Counted from the first letter of the stretch, positions 28,987-38,065 are shown. The stretch is DNA of 64,000 bases from Xenophilus sp. Marseille-Q4582 (GCF_916700565.1 NZ_CAKAKO010000006.1:558001-622000); one strand, 5' to 3'. The notes: generated by a model not told the origin, from the letters alone. Made by a program: numbers and translations.

Positions 28987-30603
28987 TCAGGCCGCGACGG
29001 CTTCCTTCACCGCCGCAGGGGCAGCCGCCGCCGGCGCCGAGCTGCGGATCAGGTGGTCGAACGCGGACAGCGCGGCCTTGGCGCCCTCGCCCGCGGCGAT
29101 CACGATCTGCTTGTAGGGCGTGGTGGTCGCATCGCCGGCCGCGAACACGCCGGGCACCGAGGTCTGGCCCTTGGCGTCCACGACGATCTCGCCGTACCTG
29201 GACAGCTCCACCGTGCCCTTGAGCCATTCGGTGTTGGGCACCAGGCCGATCTGCACGAACACGCCTTCCAGCGCCACGAGATGCTCGGCACCGGTCGCGC
29301 GGTCCTTGTAGCGCAGGCCGTTGACCTTGCCGTCGGCCCCCGTGATCTCGGTGGTCTGGGCATTGGTGTGCACGGTCACGTTGGGCAGGCTCAGCAGCTT
29401 GCGCACCAGCACGGCATCGGCCTTGAGCTGCTCGGCGAACTCGATCAGCGTCACATGGCTCACGATGCCGGCCAGGTCGATCGCGGCCTCGACACCCGAG
29501 TTGCCGCCGCCGATGACCGACACGCGCTTGCCCTTGAACAGCGGGCCGTCGCAATGCGGGCAGTAGGCCACGCCCTTGTTGCGGTACTCGGCCTCGCCGG
29601 GCACGTTCACGTTGCGCCAGCGCGCCCCGGTGGACAGGATCACGGTCTTGCCCTTGAGCACGCCGCCATTGGCCAGGTGCACCTCGACCAGGCCGCCGGG
29701 CTCCGCGGCCGGCACCAGCTTCTCGGCGCGCTGCAGGTTCATGATGTCCACGTCGTAAGCGCGCGTGTGGGCTTCCAGCGCCGCGGCGAACTTGGGCCCG
29801 TCGGTCTCCAGCACCGAGATGTAGTTCTCGATCGCCAGCGTGTCGTTGACCTGGCCGCCGAAACGCTCGGCTGCCACGCCGGTGCGGATGCCCTTGCGGG
29901 CCGCATACACGGCCGCCGCGGCGCCGGCCGGGCCACCGCCCACGATCAGCACGTCGTAGGGGTCCTTGGCCGACAGCTTGGCGCCCTCCCGCGCGGCAGC
30001 GCCGGTGTCGAGCTTGGCGACGATCTCTTCCAGAGACATGCGACCCGCGCCGAACGCCTCGCCGTTCAGGAACACCATGGGCACGGCCATGATCTCGCGC
30101 TCGGTGACTTCCTTGTGGAAGGCATTGCCTTCGATGACGACGGTCTTCACGCGCGGGTTCAGCACGGCCATCAGCGACAGGGCCTGCACCACGTCGGGGC
30201 AGTTGTGGCAGTCCAGGCCCATGAAAACCTCGAACTGGTAGTCGCCATCCAGCGCCTTGACCTGGTCGATCACGTCCTGCTCGACCTTGGGCGGATGGCC
30301 GCCGGTCCACAGCAGCGCCAGCACCAGCGAGGTGAATTCGTGGCCCAGCGGCAGGCCGGCGAACCGCAGGTTCAGGTCTTGCGTGCCGGCGCCGGTGCGC
30401 TGCAGGCTGAACGAAGGCTTGCGCGCGTCGGCGCCGTCAAAGCGCAGCGTGATCTTGTCGCTGCGCAGGCCCTGGATCGTTTCCAGCAGGCTGCGCATGT
30501 CGCGCGCAGTCTCGCTGTCGTCCAGCGAAGCCACCAGTTCGAACGGCTGCGTCACGCGCTCCAGGTAGGCGCCGAGCTGGGCTTTAAGTTGGTCGTCGAG
30601 CAT
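28987..30603 (-). CDS. ahpF: Alkyl hydroperoxide reductase subunit F
   Basis: A 538-residue FAD-dependent disulfide reductase that passes electrons from NADH to AhpC. The N-terminal double-thioredoxin-fold domain has the CxxC site in [10 protein letters not shown] (around residues 127-133), the FAD domain starts [15 protein letters not shown], and the thioredoxin-reductase-like active site is AYCPHCDGP. The C-terminal block [21 protein letters not shown] is complete. It follows ahpC by 135 bases with an intrinsic terminator in between, so ahpF is probably expressed at a lower level by read-through. Confidence 0.96.
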   Translation of the reverse strand: MLDDQLKAQLGAYLERVTQPFELVASLDDSETARDMRSLLETIQGLRSDKITLRFDGADARKPSFSLQRTGAGTQDLNLRFAGLPLGHEFTSLVLALLWTGGHPPKVEQDVIDQVKALDGDYQFEVFMGLDCHNCPDVVQALSLMAVLNPRVKTVVIEGNAFHKEVTEREIMAVPMVFLNGEAFGAGRMSLEEIVAKLDTGAAAREGAKLSAKDPYDVLIVGGGPAGAAAAVYAARKGIRTGVAAERFGGQVNDTLAIENYISVLETDGPKFAAALEAHTRAYDVDIMNLQRAEKLVPAAEPGGLVEVHLANGGVLKGKTVILSTGARWRNVNVPGEAEYRNKGVAYCPHCDGPLFKGKRVSVIGGGNSGVEAAIDLAGIVSHVTLIEFAEQLKADAVLVRKLLSLPNVTVHTNAQTTEITGADGKVNGLRYKDRATGAEHLVALEGVFVQIGLVPNTEWLKGTVELSRYGEIVVDAKGQTSVPGVFAAGDATTTPYKQIVIAAGEGAKAALSAFDHLIRSSAPAAAAPAAVKEAVAA

Positions 30604-30650
30604 GGTGGATTCCTTTCAGTGTCGAGTTCTAGATGGGGATCGAACGGGCG

Positions 30651-30699
30651 AAAAAAAGCCGGACGGCATGGCGCATGCGCGCCATGACGCTGTCCGGCT
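30651..30699 (-). terminator. Intrinsic terminator between ahpC and ahpF
   Basis: AGCCGGAC pairs with GTCCGGCT, and inside it ATGGCGC pairs with GCGCCAT; on the minus strand a run of seven T follows. It gives ahpC its own transcript end while allowing partial read-through to ahpF. Confidence 0.85.
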
Positions 30700-30738
30700 G
30701 CTGGGCGCTCGCAGCGCCCCGTCGTTGCCGGCTGCGGC

Positions 30739-31314
30739 TTAGATCTTGCCGACCAGGTCCAGCGAAGGCGTCAGCGTCTTGGCGCCTTCCTTCCACTTGG
30801 CCGGGCAGACCTGGCCCGGGTTGGCGGCGGTGAACTGGGCCGCCTTGAGCTTGCGCAGGGTTTCCGAGACGTCGCGGGCGATCTCGTTGGAGTGCACTTC
30901 CATGGTCTTGATCACGCCGTCGGGGTTGATCACGAAGGTGCCGCGCAGGGCCAGGCCTTCTTCGGGGATGTGCACGCCGAAGGCGTTGGTCAGCTGGTGC
31001 GTGGGGTCGCCGACCAGCGGGAACTTGGCCTTGCCGACGGCTTCGGAGGTCTCGTGCCAGATCTTGTGCGAGAAGTGCGTGTCGGTCGTCACGATGTAGA
31101 CCTCGGCGCCGGCCTTCTGGAACTCGGCGTAGTTCTCGGCGGCGTCCTCGATCTCGGTCGGGCAGTTGAAGGTAAAGGCCGCCGGCATGAAGATCAGGAC
31201 GGACCACTTGCCTTTCAGGTTCGCCTCGGTCACCTCGATGAACTCACCCTTGCCGTTGCGGTTCACGTAGGCGGTGGTCTTGAAGGGCTGGACTTGGGTA
31301 TTGATCAGGGACAT
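30739..31314 (-). CDS. ahpC: Alkyl hydroperoxide reductase subunit C (peroxiredoxin)
   Basis: A 191-residue typical 2-Cys peroxiredoxin. The peroxidatic cysteine is C51 in FTFNCPTEIED (an Asn replaces the common Val), and the resolving cysteine is in PGQVCPAKW near the C-terminus. It reduces H2O2 and organic hydroperoxides, and is regenerated by AhpF. ATG 31314 is chosen as the family start. A good promoter and an OxyR-like half operator lie just upstream. Confidence 0.96.
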   Translation of the reverse strand: MSLINTQVQPFKTTAYVNRNGKGEFIEVTEANLKGKWSVLIFMPAAFTFNCPTEIEDAAENYAEFQKAGAEVYIVTTDTHFSHKIWHETSEAVGKAKFPLVGDPTHQLTNAFGVHIPEEGLALRGTFVINPDGVIKTMEVHSNEIARDVSETLRKLKAAQFTAANPGQVCPAKWKEGAKTLTPSLDLVGKI

Positions 31315-31352
31315 TGCGCTTCCTTGTAGGTCAGTGAAACAAACGAGCACTC

Positions 31353-31380
31353 ATTATATGCATCGCACCACTCAATTCAA
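31353..31380 (-). promoter_or_regulatory. ahpC promoter (TTGAAT-16-TATAAT)
   Basis: On the minus strand the -35 TTGAAT (31380-31375) and a perfect -10 TATAAT (31358-31353) are 16 bases apart, with the -10 ending 38 bases before the ahpC ATG. This is the best-matching sigma-70 promoter I found in the window. Confidence 0.8.
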
Positions 31381-31394
31381 TAGAAATAAACTAT
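31380..31394 (-). promoter_or_regulatory. OxyR-like operator half (ATAG-N7-CTAT) at ahpC
   Basis: ATAG-N7-CTAT matches one dimer half of the OxyR consensus (ATAG-N7-CTAT-N7-ATAG-N7-CTAT). It abuts the ahpC -35 box, where OxyR normally activates. The second half, over the promoter, is poorly conserved. The rest of the 326-base ahpC-bfr spacer is GC-rich and I see only the bfr promoter in it. Confidence 0.6.
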
Positions 31395-31578
31395 TCACGA
31401 GGGGCGCGGTGACTATGGAGAAGCCGCGTGTCAGGCTCAAGACGCGGCCAGCAACCCGGGGGCTGCCAGCCGCGGCCGGGCAATCGCCATGCCCGCGCAC
31501 CGCCGCCCTGTGCGGCCACACGATTGCGAACCGCACTCACCATCAAACGCATGCAGACCGCCAGTGCGGGGGCTTGGC

Positions 31579-31607
31579 TTGAGCGTGCCACGGGGCGCCC
31601 GGACAAT
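31579..31607 (+). promoter_or_regulatory. Candidate bfr promoter (TTGAGC-17-GACAAT)
   Basis: TTGAGC (31579-31584) and GACAAT (31602-31607) are separated by exactly 17 bases and lie 34 bases before the bacterioferritin ATG. Confidence 0.55.
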
Positions 31608-31640
31608 GGCGCGCATCCGCCACGAACGAGAGAGAACACC

Positions 31641-32117
31641 ATGAAAGGCGACCCGCAAGTCATCGACCACCTGCAGGCGCAGCTCAAGAACGAGCTGACG
31701 GCCATCAACCAGTACTTCCTGCACTACCGCATGCTCAAGCACTGGGGCCTGGACAAGCTGGCGAAGAAGGAATACGAGGAATCCATCGGCGAGATGAAGC
31801 ATGCCGACAAGCTGATGGACCGCATCTTCATGCTGGACGGCCTGCCCAACCTGCAGGACCTGGCCAAGCTGCAGGTCGGCGAGGACGTGCCCGAGATCCT
31901 CGAATGCGACCTGCGCAGCGAGCTGGGCGCGCAGGCCACGATCAAGGCCGGCATCGCGCACTGCGAATCGGTGCGCGACTACGTCTCGCGCGATCTGCTG
32001 CAGGGCATCCTGGACGACACCGAGGAGCACATCGACTTCCTTGAAACGCAGATCGACCTGATCGGCAAGGTCGGCCTCCAGAACTACCTGCAATCCCAGA
32101 TGGGCGACGCCGACTGA
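31641..32117 (+). CDS. bfr: Bacterioferritin
   Basis: A 158-residue iron-storage protein forming a 24-mer shell. The first residues MKGDPQVIDHLQAQLKNEL match Bfr. Ferroxidase ligands E18, E51, H54, E94 and H130 and haem ligand M52 are visible. At position 127, where E. coli Bfr has a Glu ligand, the residue is Thr in DDTEEHID, with Glu at 128 and 129. A GAGAGA-type ribosome site precedes the ATG. It is divergent from ahpC, a common pairing of iron storage with peroxide defence. Confidence 0.94.
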   Translation: MKGDPQVIDHLQAQLKNELTAINQYFLHYRMLKHWGLDKLAKKEYEESIGEMKHADKLMDRIFMLDGLPNLQDLAKLQVGEDVPEILECDLRSELGAQATIKAGIAHCESVRDYVSRDLLQGILDDTEEHIDFLETQIDLIGKVGLQNYLQSQMGDAD

Positions 32118-32148
32118 TTCGTCGGCCGCGGCAGTGCGGCAGTCCAAC

Positions 32149-32188
32149 AAAAGCCCCGCCATCGGCGAACCGGTGGCGGGGCTTTTTT
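32149..32188 (+). terminator. Intrinsic terminator after bfr
   Basis: AAAAGCCCCGCCA pairs with TGGCGGGGCTTTT and is followed by T6. The A-run on the other side makes it bidirectional, so it may also end the metNIQ transcript. Confidence 0.88.
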
Positions 32189-32230
32189 GCGGGGCGGGGC
32201 CCGGGCCTGCCGGCCCTGGCGCTCTGCGAT

Positions 32231-33043
32231 TTACTGCAGGAAGCTGGGCTTGGCGTAGCCCTTGAACTTGCTGTCCACCACGGCCTTGAATTCGGGCGAG
32301 CGGTAAGCCTCGATGAGGTCCTTGGCCCAGGCGCTGTTCTTGTCGGCGGTTTTCACGGCCACCACATTCAGGTAGTGATCGGGGGTCTTTTCCAGCAGCA
32401 CGGCTTCGGTCAGTTTCAGGCCCGAAGAAATCGCGAAGTTGCCGTTGATGATGGCGTACTCGGTGTCACCCAGCGAGCGCGGCAGCTGGGCGGCCTCCAG
32501 CGGAATCAGCTTGAGCTTGCGCGGATTGGTGGCCAGGTCCTTCTCGCTCACGCGCAGCGGATCGATGCCTTCCTTGATGGTCACCAGGTTGTTCTGTTGC
32601 AGCAGCAGCAGCGCGCGCGCCAGGTTGCTCGGGTCGTTGGGCAGGGTCACGCGGTCGCCTTCCTTGGCTTCGGCCAGGGTCTTGCGCTTGTGGGAGTACA
32701 CGCCCATGGGTGCGATCGGGCCCTGCACCAGCTCGGTGATGTCCAGCTTCTGGTCGGCGGCGAACTTCTTCAGGTACACGAGGTGCTGGAAGAAGTTGGC
32801 GTCCAGCGAGCCCTGGGCCAGCGCCAGGTTGGGCTGCACGTAGTCGTTGAACTCGACCACGCGGACCTTGTAGCCCTTCTTTTCGAGGATCAGCACGATG
32901 CCCTGCTTGAGCTGGTCCACGTTGGAGCCGGCGGTGCCGCCGATGACCAGGTCCTTCTTGGCCGCCTGGGCCTGCGCATGCAGCGGCAGGCCGCCCAGGC
33001 TCAGGGCGGCGACGGACAGGGCGATGAGGGAACGACGAAGCAT
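32231..33043 (-). CDS. metQ: MetQ/NlpA-family ABC substrate-binding protein
   Basis: A 270-residue periplasmic binding protein of the D-methionine/NlpA family. The signal segment (about 4-27) ends LHAQAQA and has no cysteine, so it is exported as a soluble protein and not as the lipoprotein usual for MetQ. Family phrases: GYKVRVVEFNDYVQPNLALA, DANFFQHLVYL and LPNDPSNLARALLLL. It is the last gene of a metN-metI-metQ unit. Methionine is the likely ligand by family, but related proteins bind other small molecules. Confidence 0.87.
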   Translation of the reverse strand: MLRRSLIALSVAALSLGGLPLHAQAQAAKKDLVIGGTAGSNVDQLKQGIVLILEKKGYKVRVVEFNDYVQPNLALAQGSLDANFFQHLVYLKKFAADQKLDITELVQGPIAPMGVYSHKRKTLAEAKEGDRVTLPNDPSNLARALLLLQQNNLVTIKEGIDPLRVSEKDLATNPRKLKLIPLEAAQLPRSLGDTEYAIINGNFAISSGLKLTEAVLLEKTPDHYLNVVAVKTADKNSAWAKDLIEAYRSPEFKAVVDSKFKGYAKPSFLQ

Positions 33044-33122
33044 GGGAATTCCAGAGTGAAGAGAACGAAAAAAAGGAAGGCCGCGCGCTGGGCACACGCA
33101 CCGCGTGACGACGGCCAGAGAC

Positions 33123-33785
33123 TCAGCGCTTGTCCAGCCGCTGCGCGATGTGGTTGCCGACGAACTGGATGATCTGCACCAGCACCACCAGCAGTGCCAC
33201 GGTCAGCAGCATCACGTCGGTCTGGAAGCGGTAGTAGCCGTAGCGGATGGCCAGGTCGCCGATGCCGCCGCCGCCCACCACCCCGGCCACGGCCGAGTAG
33301 GACAGGAAGCTCACGGCCAGCACCGTCAGCGCCAGCACCAGGCCCGAGCGCGACTCGCGCACCAGCACGCGCCAGACGATCTGCAGCTCCGAGGCGCCCA
33401 TGGCATGCGCCGCCTCGATCACGCCGCGCGGCACCTCGCGGATGCACTGGTCGACCAGGCGCGCGAAGTACGGGATGGCCGCCACCGACAGCGGCACGGC
33501 CGCCGCCAGCGGGCCGATGGAGGTGCCCGCCACGATGCGCGTGAACGGCACCAGCGCCACCAGCAGGATGATGAAGGGGAAGGAACGCACCGTGTTCACG
33601 ATCCAGTTCAGCACCAGGTACAGCGGCCGGTTCTCCAGCGACTGGCCCGGGCCGAGCAGGAAGATCAGCACGCCCAGCGGGCCGCCGACGACCACGGCCG
33701 CCGACAGGCCGATGGCCAGCATCAGGAAGGTCTGGCCGGCCGCGAGCCACAGCTCGGGAAGGATGGCAATGATGTTCTCAGACAT
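33123..33785 (-). CDS. metI: MetI-family ABC transporter permease
   Basis: A 220-residue inner-membrane permease with about five hydrophobic helices, starting LAAGQTFLMLAIGLSAAVVVG. The coupling loop is IEAAHAMGASELQIVWRV (EAA motif) and the last conserved block is GGGGIGDLAIRYGYYRFQTDVM. ATG 33785 overlaps the end of metN by 8 bases, indicating translational coupling. Confidence 0.92.
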   Translation of the reverse strand: MSENIIAILPELWLAAGQTFLMLAIGLSAAVVVGGPLGVLIFLLGPGQSLENRPLYLVLNWIVNTVRSFPFIILLVALVPFTRIVAGTSIGPLAAAVPLSVAAIPYFARLVDQCIREVPRGVIEAAHAMGASELQIVWRVLVRESRSGLVLALTVLAVSFLSYSAVAGVVGGGGIGDLAIRYGYYRFQTDVMLLTVALLVVLVQIIQFVGNHIAQRLDKR

Positions 33786-34683
33786 GGGCGGCACCTCCGG
33801 CCACGCGCAGCGCGGCGGGCAGCTGGGCCGCCTCCTGCGCGAGCTCCAGATCCAGCGCGGCCTCGCGCACGCGGCGGCGCACCAGCGCATCGAGTTCGCG
33901 GCCGAGCACGGTCACCCGTTCGGCGCCGGCTTCGCGCACGGCGAACTGCTCCACCACCCGCCCCTGCTCCACCACGGCCACATGGCGGCACAGCGCTTCC
34001 ACCACCGACAGCTCGTGCGTGACGATCACGATGGTCACGCCGATCTTCTGGTTGATCTCGCGCAGCGTGTCCAGGATGGACTGCGTGGTCTCGCTGTCCA
34101 GCGCCGAGGTCGGCTCGTCGCACAGCAGCACCTGCGGCCGGGGCGCGAGGGCGCGCGCAATGGCCACGCGCTGCTTCTGGCCGCCCGACAGCTGCGCCGG
34201 GTAGCTGTGGATCTTCTCTTCCAGACCCACCAGCGCCAGGCATTCGCGCACGCGGGCATCGATCTCGGCCCGGGCATTGCGGCCGTGGATGCGCAGCGGG
34301 AAGGCCACGTTCTCGAACACCGTGGCGTTTTGCAGCAGGTTGAACTGCTGGAAGATCATGCCGATGTTCTGGCGCGTCTCGCGCAGCTCCTTGCGCGACA
34401 GGGCCGTGAGGTCGCGCCCGCCGACGAGCACCTGGCCCGCGTCGGGCCGCTCCAGCAGGTTGATCAGGCGCAGCAGCGTGGACTTGCCGGCGCCGCTCTT
34501 GCCGATCAGGCCAAACACGTCGCCGGGCGCGATGTCCAGCGAGACGGAACGCACGGCATCGAAGCGCTGGCCATCGGGCAGCTGGAAGGTCTTCTGGACC
34601 GCCTGCAGGCGGATGACCGGGTCGGATGCTGCGCCAGGGGCCTGGGCAGCGCCCGCCCGTAGAGGGACAGGATGAGCAGTCAT
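33778..34683 (-). CDS. metN: MetN-family ABC transporter ATP-binding protein, short C-terminus
   Basis: A 301-residue ATPase of the methionine-type importer. Walker A is GKSGAGKST, signature LSGGQKQRVAIARAL, Walker B VLLCDEPTSALD, and the switch His is in VTHEL. E. coli MetN is 343 residues, with an 80-residue C-terminal NIL domain that binds methionine and shuts the transporter. Here only about 55 residues follow the ATPase core and they do not resemble a full NIL domain. ATG 34683 is used; an upstream open extension crosses the promoter. Confidence 0.9.
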   Translation of the reverse strand: MTAHPVPLRAGAAQAPGAASDPVIRLQAVQKTFQLPDGQRFDAVRSVSLDIAPGDVFGLIGKSGAGKSTLLRLINLLERPDAGQVLVGGRDLTALSRKELRETRQNIGMIFQQFNLLQNATVFENVAFPLRIHGRNARAEIDARVRECLALVGLEEKIHSYPAQLSGGQKQRVAIARALAPRPQVLLCDEPTSALDSETTQSILDTLREINQKIGVTIVIVTHELSVVEALCRHVAVVEQGRVVEQFAVREAGAERVTVLGRELDALVRRRVREAALDLELAQEAAQLPAALRVAGGAAHV

Positions 34684-34748
34684 TCGGGGAGCAGCGCATG
34701 GACCCACATCCGGGCCAGAAAGCACGCGCCGCCAACTCAAAACGCCCG

Positions 34749-34777
34749 ATTGTCCGCGCTTCGCTTACACAAACGAA
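34749..34777 (-). promoter_or_regulatory. Candidate metN promoter (TTCGTT-17-GACAAT)
   Basis: On the minus strand TTCGTT (34777-34772) and GACAAT (34754-34749) are 17 bases apart, 66 bases before metN. The spacer contains an imperfect inverted repeat TTCGTTT..AAGCGAA that could bind a regulator. Confidence 0.45.
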
Positions 34778-34816
34778 CGAATCTTTGGTTAGCAGCTTAT
34801 TCCAGCCCTCGCGGAC

Positions 34817-35704
34817 TCAACCGGGCTTCTGGAACAGCTTGATGACGCTGGAGAAATCCAGCCCGCCATGGCCGGCCAGGCTGTGCGCCGCATACAGGTT
34901 GCGCGCCATGCCACCCAGCGGCGTGGCGGCCTTCACGGCCGCCGCGTTCTCCTGCGCCAGGCCCAGGTCCTTGAGCATCAGGTCGGTGCCGAAGCCGCCC
35001 GCATAACCCTTGGACGCGGGGGCGTTCTCCATCACGCCGGGCAGCGGGTTGTACTTCTCCAGCGCCCAGTTGCCGCCCGAGCTGCGGCGCATGATCTCCG
35101 AGAGCACCTTCGGGTCCAGTCCGTTGGCCACGCCGAGCGCGATGGCCTCGGAGGTGCCGATCATCAGGATGCCCAGGAGCATGTTGTTGCAGATCTTGGC
35201 CGTCTGTCCCGCGCCCGCGCCGCCGGCATGGAAGATGTTGGCGCCCATCTTTTCCAGCAAGGGCCGCGCGCGTTCCAGGTCGGCCTCGCTGCCGCCGACC
35301 ATGAAGGTCAGCGTGCCCGCGATCGCACCGCCGGTGCCGCCCGACACGGGCGCGTCGATCACCGCGATGCCGCGCGCCGCGCCGGCCTCGGCCAGCTTGC
35401 GCGAGGTGGCGGCCGCGATGGTGCTGCTGTCGATGACCAGCGCGCCAGGCGCGATCTTCGCGAGCAGGCCACCGTCGCCCAGGTACAGCGATTCCACATG
35501 CGCGCTGGCCGGCAGCATGCTGATGACGGCGTCGGCGCCCGCCACGGCGCCGGCGGCCGAATCGGCAATCGGCACCCCCTGCGCGCGCAGCGCGTCGCAC
35601 GCCGCGCTCGACAGGTCGAAGGCGCTCACGCTGTGGCCCGCCTTGTGCAGGTTCAGGGCCATCGGGCCGCCCATGTTGCCCAGGCCGATGAATGCGATCT
35701 TCAT
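34817..35704 (-). CDS. mmsB: 3-hydroxyisobutyrate dehydrogenase
   Basis: A 295-residue NAD-dependent enzyme oxidising 3-hydroxyisobutyrate to methylmalonate semialdehyde in valine breakdown. The Rossmann motif is IGLGNMGGPMALNL at the N-terminus, the substrate motif DAPVSGGTGGA lies around 120, and the catalytic lysine is in GQTAKICNNMLL around 170. Last gene of the mms operon. Confidence 0.95.
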   Translation of the reverse strand: MKIAFIGLGNMGGPMALNLHKAGHSVSAFDLSSAACDALRAQGVPIADSAAGAVAGADAVISMLPASAHVESLYLGDGGLLAKIAPGALVIDSSTIAAATSRKLAEAGAARGIAVIDAPVSGGTGGAIAGTLTFMVGGSEADLERARPLLEKMGANIFHAGGAGAGQTAKICNNMLLGILMIGTSEAIALGVANGLDPKVLSEIMRRSSGGNWALEKYNPLPGVMENAPASKGYAGGFGTDLMLKDLGLAQENAAAVKAATPLGGMARNLYAAHSLAGHGGLDFSSVIKLFQKPG

Positions 35705-35775
35705 GCTTCTTGTCTCCGTGCTTGTTCTGGAAAAAGGGGCGGCGCGAGGGCCGTGTCTGCAAGGCGATCAGGTGC

Positions 35776-36891
35776 TCAGCGCAGCGGCACCAGCTCCGGC
35801 GCCATCTCGCCGCGCGGCTTCAGGTGGTCGTCGACGAAGTCCTGCGTGACGTCCGCCAGGCGCGCGGGCTGCCATTTCGGATTGCGGTCCTTCTCGACCA
35901 GCACCGCACGGATGCCCTCGGCGAAGTCGTGGTGCGCGCAAAAGCCCAGCGCGGCCCAGTATTCGAGGCGGAAGACCTCCGCCAGCGACATGCGCGGCAC
36001 GCGCTGCCACAGCTCCCAGCTCAGCGCGATGGAGCTGGGCGCGCCCTTGGCGAAGGCCTGCACGGCGCCCTGCAGCCAGGCGTCCTCGCTCTGGAAGCGG
36101 GCGAAGCGCTCGGCGATGTCCGCCAGGCTCTCGCCGGCCATCAGCGCTTCGATGGTGTCGTAATGCGCACGGATCTTGGAGGCCGGGCGCTCCACGCCCT
36201 CGGCCGCCGTGGCCAGGATGCGCGAGAGCAGCGCGCGGTCGGCGCGGTCGGCGCCGCTCCAGGCCGTGGCGCCGATGGCTTCGAGCACCTGCGCCTTGCG
36301 CGCATGCGGCACCAGCACGTCGGCCAGGCCGCAGAAGATGGCGTCGCTGCCGTTGACCTGCGCCGCCGTGAAGGCCAGGAACAGGCCCGTGCGGCCCGGC
36401 GCGCGGCGCAGGAACCAGCTGCCGCCCACGTCGGGGAACAGGCCGATGTTGATCTCGGGCATGGCCACGCGGCTGCCTTCAGTGACCACGCGGTGCGAGG
36501 CGCCCACCATCAGGCCCACGCCGCCGCCCATCACGATGCCGTGGCCCCAACACAGGAAGGGCTTGGGGAAGGTGTGGATCAGGTGGTCGAGCTCGTACTC
36601 CTCACCGAAGAAGCGCTCGGCGTATTCGTTGCGGTTCGGGCCGCAATCGCGCAGCGTCTGGTAGAGCTGGCGCAGGTCGCCGCCGGCGCAGAAGGCCTTC
36701 TCGCCCGCGGCCTGCAGCAGCACGCCCACGATCTGCGGATCGGCGGCCCATGCGCGCAGCTGCGGCGTGAGCAGCCGCACCATCGCGACCGAGAGCGAAT
36801 TGAGGGAAGCCGGCGCATTGAGCGTGGCCACGCCGAAGCGCTTGCCGTTGGCCGTGGGGAGGGTGTCGAAGAGAACTACAGCGTCAGTCAT
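35776..36891 (-). CDS. 3-hydroxyisobutyryl-CoA hydrolase (enoyl-CoA hydratase family)
   Basis: A 371-residue crotonase-fold hydrolase that releases 3-hydroxyisobutyrate from its CoA ester. The oxyanion-hole motif is KAFCAGGDLRQLY and the catalytic region is GIVMGGGVGLM with MPEINIGLFPDVGGSW, which is diagnostic of the HIBCH group. ATG 36891 is 19 bases after the upstream stop; TTG at 36909 (one base after that stop) is an alternative start adding six residues. Its place between the dehydrogenase and mmsB supports the role. Confidence 0.92.
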   Translation of the reverse strand: MTDAVVLFDTLPTANGKRFGVATLNAPASLNSLSVAMVRLLTPQLRAWAADPQIVGVLLQAAGEKAFCAGGDLRQLYQTLRDCGPNRNEYAERFFGEEYELDHLIHTFPKPFLCWGHGIVMGGGVGLMVGASHRVVTEGSRVAMPEINIGLFPDVGGSWFLRRAPGRTGLFLAFTAAQVNGSDAIFCGLADVLVPHARKAQVLEAIGATAWSGADRADRALLSRILATAAEGVERPASKIRAHYDTIEALMAGESLADIAERFARFQSEDAWLQGAVQAFAKGAPSSIALSWELWQRVPRMSLAEVFRLEYWAALGFCAHHDFAEGIRAVLVEKDRNPKWQPARLADVTQDFVDDHLKPRGEMAPELVPLR

Positions 36892-36910
36892 GGGGGGATT
36901 GGACAGCAAG

Positions 36911-38065
36911 TCAGCGGATGTCGGCGTCGCCTTCGAGCAGCTTGCGCGAAACGATCACGCGCATGATCTCGTTGGTGCCTTCGAGGATCTGGTGCACGCG
37001 CGCATCGCGCAGCAGGCGCTCGAGCGGGAACTCGCCCAGGTAGCCATAGCCGCCGTGCAGCTGCAGCGCCTCGTTCACGACGTGGAAGCCGGCGTCGGTC
37101 GCGAAGCGCTTGGCCATCGCGCAATAGGTGCTGGCGTCGGGGTGCTGCGCGTCGAGCTTGCTCGCGGCCAGCCGCACCATCTGGCGCGCGGCCACCAGCT
37201 CGGTCGCCATGTCGGCCAGCTTGAACTGCAGCGCCTGGAAGCTGGCCAGCGGCTTGCCGAACTGCTGGCGCTCGTGCAGGTAGCGGCGCGCGGCATCGAG
37301 CGCGCCCTGCGCCGCGCCCACCGAGCAGGTCGCGATGTTGATGCGCCCGCCGTCCAGGCCCTTCATGGCGATGCGGAAACCCTCACCTTCCTTGCCGAGC
37401 AGATGGTCGGCCGGGATGCGCACGTGGTCGAAGCTGATGGTGCGCGTGGGCTGGCTGTTCCAGCCCATCTTGTGTTCCTTCTTGCCATAGCTGATGCCGG
37501 GCGCGTCGGCCGGCACGGCGAAGGCCGAGACGCCACTGGGCCCGCTGCCGCCCGTGCGCGCCATGAGCACCAGCACGTCGGTGGAACCAGCGCCCGAGAT
37601 GAAGGCCTTGCCGCCGTCGATGACGTACTCGCCGCCCTGCAGCTCGGCGCGTGTCTTGAGCGAGCCCGCATCCGAGCCCGCGCCCGGCTCCGTGAGGCAG
37701 TACGACGCCAGCTTGCGCCCGCTGGTGAGCTGGTCCCCCCATTTCGCGCACACGGCGTCCGTGCCCCAGGTGCCCAGCATCCAGGTCGCCATGTTGTGGA
37801 TGGTGATGAAGGCCGTGGTCGAGGGATCGACCGCCGCCATCTCCTCGAAGACCAGCGCCGCATCGAGGCGCGGCAGGCCCAGGCCGCCGATGCGCTCGGG
37901 CGCGTACAGGCCACAGAAGCCCAGCTCGCCGGCCTGCGCGATGGCCTCGCGCGGGAAGATCGCCCCGCGGTCCCATTCGGCCGCATGCGGCGCCAGCGCG
38001 TGGCGCGCGAACTCGCGCGCGCTATCGGCAAAGGCGCGCTGCTCTTCGCTCAGTTCAAAGTCCAT
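36911..38065 (-). CDS. Acyl-CoA dehydrogenase, probably isobutyryl-CoA dehydrogenase
   Basis: A 384-residue FAD enzyme of the ACAD family. Signature blocks: CLTEPGAGSDAGSL, the FAD segment RYLHERQQFGKPLASFQ and, near the C-terminus, LEGTNEIMRVIVSR with the probable catalytic Glu. Isobutyryl-CoA as substrate is inferred from the operon (mmsA, hydrolase, mmsB), since ACAD specificity is hard to read from sequence. ATG 38065 starts with MDFELSEEQ, the usual family start. Confidence 0.9.
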   Translation of the reverse strand: MDFELSEEQRAFADSAREFARHALAPHAAEWDRGAIFPREAIAQAGELGFCGLYAPERIGGLGLPRLDAALVFEEMAAVDPSTTAFITIHNMATWMLGTWGTDAVCAKWGDQLTSGRKLASYCLTEPGAGSDAGSLKTRAELQGGEYVIDGGKAFISGAGSTDVLVLMARTGGSGPSGVSAFAVPADAPGISYGKKEHKMGWNSQPTRTISFDHVRIPADHLLGKEGEGFRIAMKGLDGGRINIATCSVGAAQGALDAARRYLHERQQFGKPLASFQALQFKLADMATELVAARQMVRLAASKLDAQHPDASTYCAMAKRFATDAGFHVVNEALQLHGGYGYLGEFPLERLLRDARVHQILEGTNEIMRVIVSRKLLEGDADIR

